Positions 61,544 through 64,000 of a stretch of 64,000 nt of DNA are shown here, piece after piece. The notes beneath the pieces were generated by a model that did not search any database, was not told the DNA's origin, and saw only the letters and a list, made by a program, of their open reading frames with translations. This stretch comes from Tetrahymena elliotti 4EA. Its lineage: Eukaryota; Ciliophora; Oligohymenophorea; Hymenostomatida; Tetrahymenidae. The stretch is taken from contig JH720311.1 in the NCBI GenBank assembly GCA_000231825.2, positions 124,001-188,000 on the forward strand. The letters run 5' to 3'. Position 1 is the first letter of the stretch. Each line of letters opens with the position of its first letter. A program made the translations under genes and the position numbers.

Positions 61544-62015
61544 ATCATAAAACTAACGTTTTTATTCAATGGTTATTATAATTCTCAAAATATTGGGATA
61601 TATTTTTTTGTATTTTTCAAAAGAAATACTCTTCAAATTCATCTCCACACAAATATATTCAATATTTTTTTTTGAAATATTCCTTTAAAAAAAGTATTTA
61701 CTCCCTCTTTAAAAATGCAATATTTTCATTAAAAAAATTGATAATTTAATTTTATCTTTCAAATATTCGAACAAATATTTTTGTAGATAAATTAAAGAAT
61801 GTAACTTTCATAAATAAAGAAAATAAAGAGATTAAACATGAGGTTTTATCTTATTTAATATAATATTAATTTTTTATAAGCATCTAAAAATCTAACTTAA
61901 TAATTAATACAATATATCTGCCACTATTTCTTAATGTTCTGTTATTAAGTTATTTATTTCTAAATGTTTGAATAGATTTAATTCTTATGAGTATTTCTTC
62001 AATTTCATTTCTTAA

Positions 62016-64000
62016 TCACTATACATCAATTTGGCTAAATGAAACATTTTTTGGGTTTTCTGAAATGGTTAAATCTTTTACAGGTTCTTCTTTAACTATA
62101 TCATTAAGATTATATTACACAGACTCACGAATAGAAAGTTAATCATTCAAATGATATTTTGTACTACTTTCATCATGAATTTATTCTTTTTGTTATTCTA
62201 AATTATCTCTAGCAGTTTAGTTGTTATTTAAGCAGAATCTTTCAGTTTAGTCTAAATTTGTTAAAATCTAAACACCATGATCAAAACTTTTATTTTTTTG
62301 ATTATAATTATTAAATATAGAAACTCCGATATGTTTTGCAACGCCAGTGTTTTTAGATGAATACAAGTCTTCATTTATTGAATTATCATTGTTCTAAGAT
62401 AAAAAATTCTCTTCATCTTAACCACCATATTCATTAACTATGTTTAACATAAATTGCTAAACAACATACAAGTCTTAATCTATTATTCTAATTAATATCT
62501 TTTCTTCATCTTATGAATTTGGGATACCTGATAGAGTTAGAGCCCCTTATTTATACTCAAGTTTCAACCAAGAAGGTAAATTTTACCCTTTGTAAATTCC
62601 ATAGCCTATATATTCTAAATTTAATGCTCTTCTCATTTTCGTAAACCAAGTATTTTCAACTTTTTTAAATGCTTCAACTGATTAGATATCATATTAAAAT
62701 AGGTGAATGGATTCTCCTTAGGAAGGGAAAAAAATAGAGGGAATACTTTCTTATAAGCCTTTAGCATCAGCTATTAAAACTTCTTTAATCAAATGATGGT
62801 TGATACCTAGATCCTTGAGAGAATCAAAAGACTAGCCAATTTAATTATGAACTTGAAGGTCCATTAATATTAAGTTGAGCTATTACTAATTCAGACTAAA
62901 TTAAGAAAAAGGAGTTTACAAATTTAAGTTTGAGGCTTTGTCTGAAGGTGATATAGAAATAATTGATTTATACCAGTCGTTTTTTGTATTAGTATGATAT
63001 TTTTATGCATAATACTTTATGTAGTTGTAAACTTAAGATGAGCGAAGATCAAATTTTAAAAAATATCTTGCAGCTAAAGCTTTTATTCCATTAAATATTA
63101 AAGAATCTGGATTCTTAAAATCAGATAGCATGCTAGATGCATAAAATGTTTTCCCTCTTAACTGGAAAGATACATTTAAATATCTTATGTCTCTAATTAT
63201 TCTCCTCATATTCAAATTCCCATCATTTTTAAGATATTAGTTTTCAAAAAATGTTTTACGCGTATGCTTTGTTGACATCTTGATGATATTTATAGATTTT
63301 TTTAGATATTCATCATTAACGGATGGATGGTTTGTGCTTACTTTAAGTCTTCTAAGAGGATGAACTCCATTTTATATTATCTTTGACTCATCATTATCTA
63401 TCACAACTTCATTTACTTCTTTTTCTTAATATTAAAATTAATCTACTCCAACTGCATTTAGGTTATCTTACCTATAATAAATTAATCTAATAAATTCTTT
63501 GAATAATAATTAACTTTTTTCCATTTAATCTCCTATTAAAGTTATCTGTTTTAAATAAAGTTAACCTACAATAGCAGTTTCATCTGAGTATGTAATTTAT
63601 TTAGTAAGGAACATATTTAAGACATAACTTTTATATTTATATAGACCAAAAATTGCAAAAAATGGTCCTAGAACTTTTATTAAAATGTCGAACACTAAAA
63701 AAAATGGTAAGCCTGAGGCATTTATATAAAAAATATCATAATCTTCTGTATATCCATCTGAAGCTAATATTTTTACATAGATTATTTTCTTAAAAGCAGA
63801 TGCTGGGGGTATACCACTTATTGAGGCTTAACCAGATGTTTCTTGAAATTGAATCCAATCATCAGCTGTTACTAGTTTATATTCTTCATTTTATAATATA
63901 AAAGCTTTGAAAGAAATAGTTTATACATCACTAACAACAAAAGAATTTTTTGCAAAACTTATTGAAAAATAAGTTGATATTTCTACTATTCCTTGAGGTT
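62016..64000 (-). CDS. Membrane protein with cadherin/dystroglycan-like domain, 5' end off window
   Basis: One continuous frame of 661 codons from the right edge to TGA at 62016-62018, with no intron seen. Near the edge is an extracellular-type beta-rich part (KIIYVKILASDGYTEDYDIF). A hydrophobic segment follows (FFLVFDILIKVLGPFFAIFG), likely the membrane helix. Then comes a long, mostly polar region including RRIIRDIRYLNVSFQLRGKT and MRRALNLEYIGYGIYKGQ. A cadherin-like (He_PIG/CADG) strand pattern follows: NLPSWLKLEYKQGALTLSGI, then IRIIDQDLYVVQQFMLNIVN. The tail is Asn/Gln/Ser-rich and ends in SENPKNVSFSQIDVQ. It resembles the very large putative membrane proteins abundant in ciliates. Function unknown. 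Confidence 0.68.

Larger units (their letters stand above)
59468..62015. other. Non-coding region between surface antigen and edge gene
   Basis: About 2.5 kb of AT-rich DNA, upstream of the surface antigen. It contains the 25-bp triplicate at 60536-60610 and one uncertain small reading frame at 61179-61543 (+). Nothing else recognised. Confidence 0.5.

Noticed and set aside
1..64000. tRNA, rRNA, CRISPR array, telomeric G4T2 repeats.
   Set aside because: I looked for GC-rich cloverleaf-size segments, T-loop motifs, regularly spaced direct repeats and GGGGTT runs and saw none.

Overview
This is an AT-rich nuclear window from a ciliate that reads TAA and TAG as glutamine and uses TGA as its only stop. 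Every long gene here (importin, METTL3, cyclin, ABC transporter, surface antigen) reads through many TAA/TAG codons in conserved context and ends at TGA. Introns are GT-AG and run from about 50 to over 300 bp, too long for Paramecium, so a Tetrahymena-like oligohymenophorean somatic genome is the best fit. Two runs of exactly 100 N (10290-10389 and 36039-36138) are assembly gaps. Standard-code translation breaks most genes, so gene models here were made by reading both strands with the ciliate code and by checking splice phase.

Layout. 1-8548 (-): a giant cysteine-rich, beta-propeller-like and beta-helix membrane protein, cut by the left edge. 8549-12551: non-coding, with a gap and a decayed copy of part of that gene. 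12552-13487 (-): TMEM135-like protein. 15607-16581 (+): CCT-domain protein. 19702-21685 (-): cyclin. 23385-24110 (-): coiled-coil protein, divergent from 24569-27313 (+): METTL3-type m6A methyltransferase. 28527-32424 (+): importin-7/8 karyopherin. 33247-33741 (+): TRAPPC2L-like TRAPP subunit. About 34700-36038 (+): kinase pseudogene joined to a DDE transposase fragment that runs into a gap. About 37956-41674 (-): multi-exon coiled-coil protein of unknown role. 43444-44908 (+): alpha/beta hydrolase. 45624-49680 (-): a 16-exon leucine-rich-repeat gene with one repeat per exon. 50383-55816 (-): ABCA-type full transporter. 56927-59467 (-): GPI-type cysteine-rich surface antigen. 62016-64000 (-): membrane protein with a cadherin/dystroglycan-like domain, cut by the right edge.

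The genes are mostly unrelated single-copy housekeeping functions (nuclear import, vesicle tethering, cell cycle, RNA methylation) mixed with expanded ciliate families (giant Cys-rich membrane proteins, surface antigens, ABCA transporters, LRR proteins, kinases). There is no operon structure. The most interesting object is the LRR gene: fourteen complete internal exons of 90 or 87 bp, all in phase 2-2, each encode one leucine-rich repeat. The introns between them differ in length and show no similarity I could see. No tRNA, rRNA, CRISPR array, telomere repeat or intact transposon was seen.
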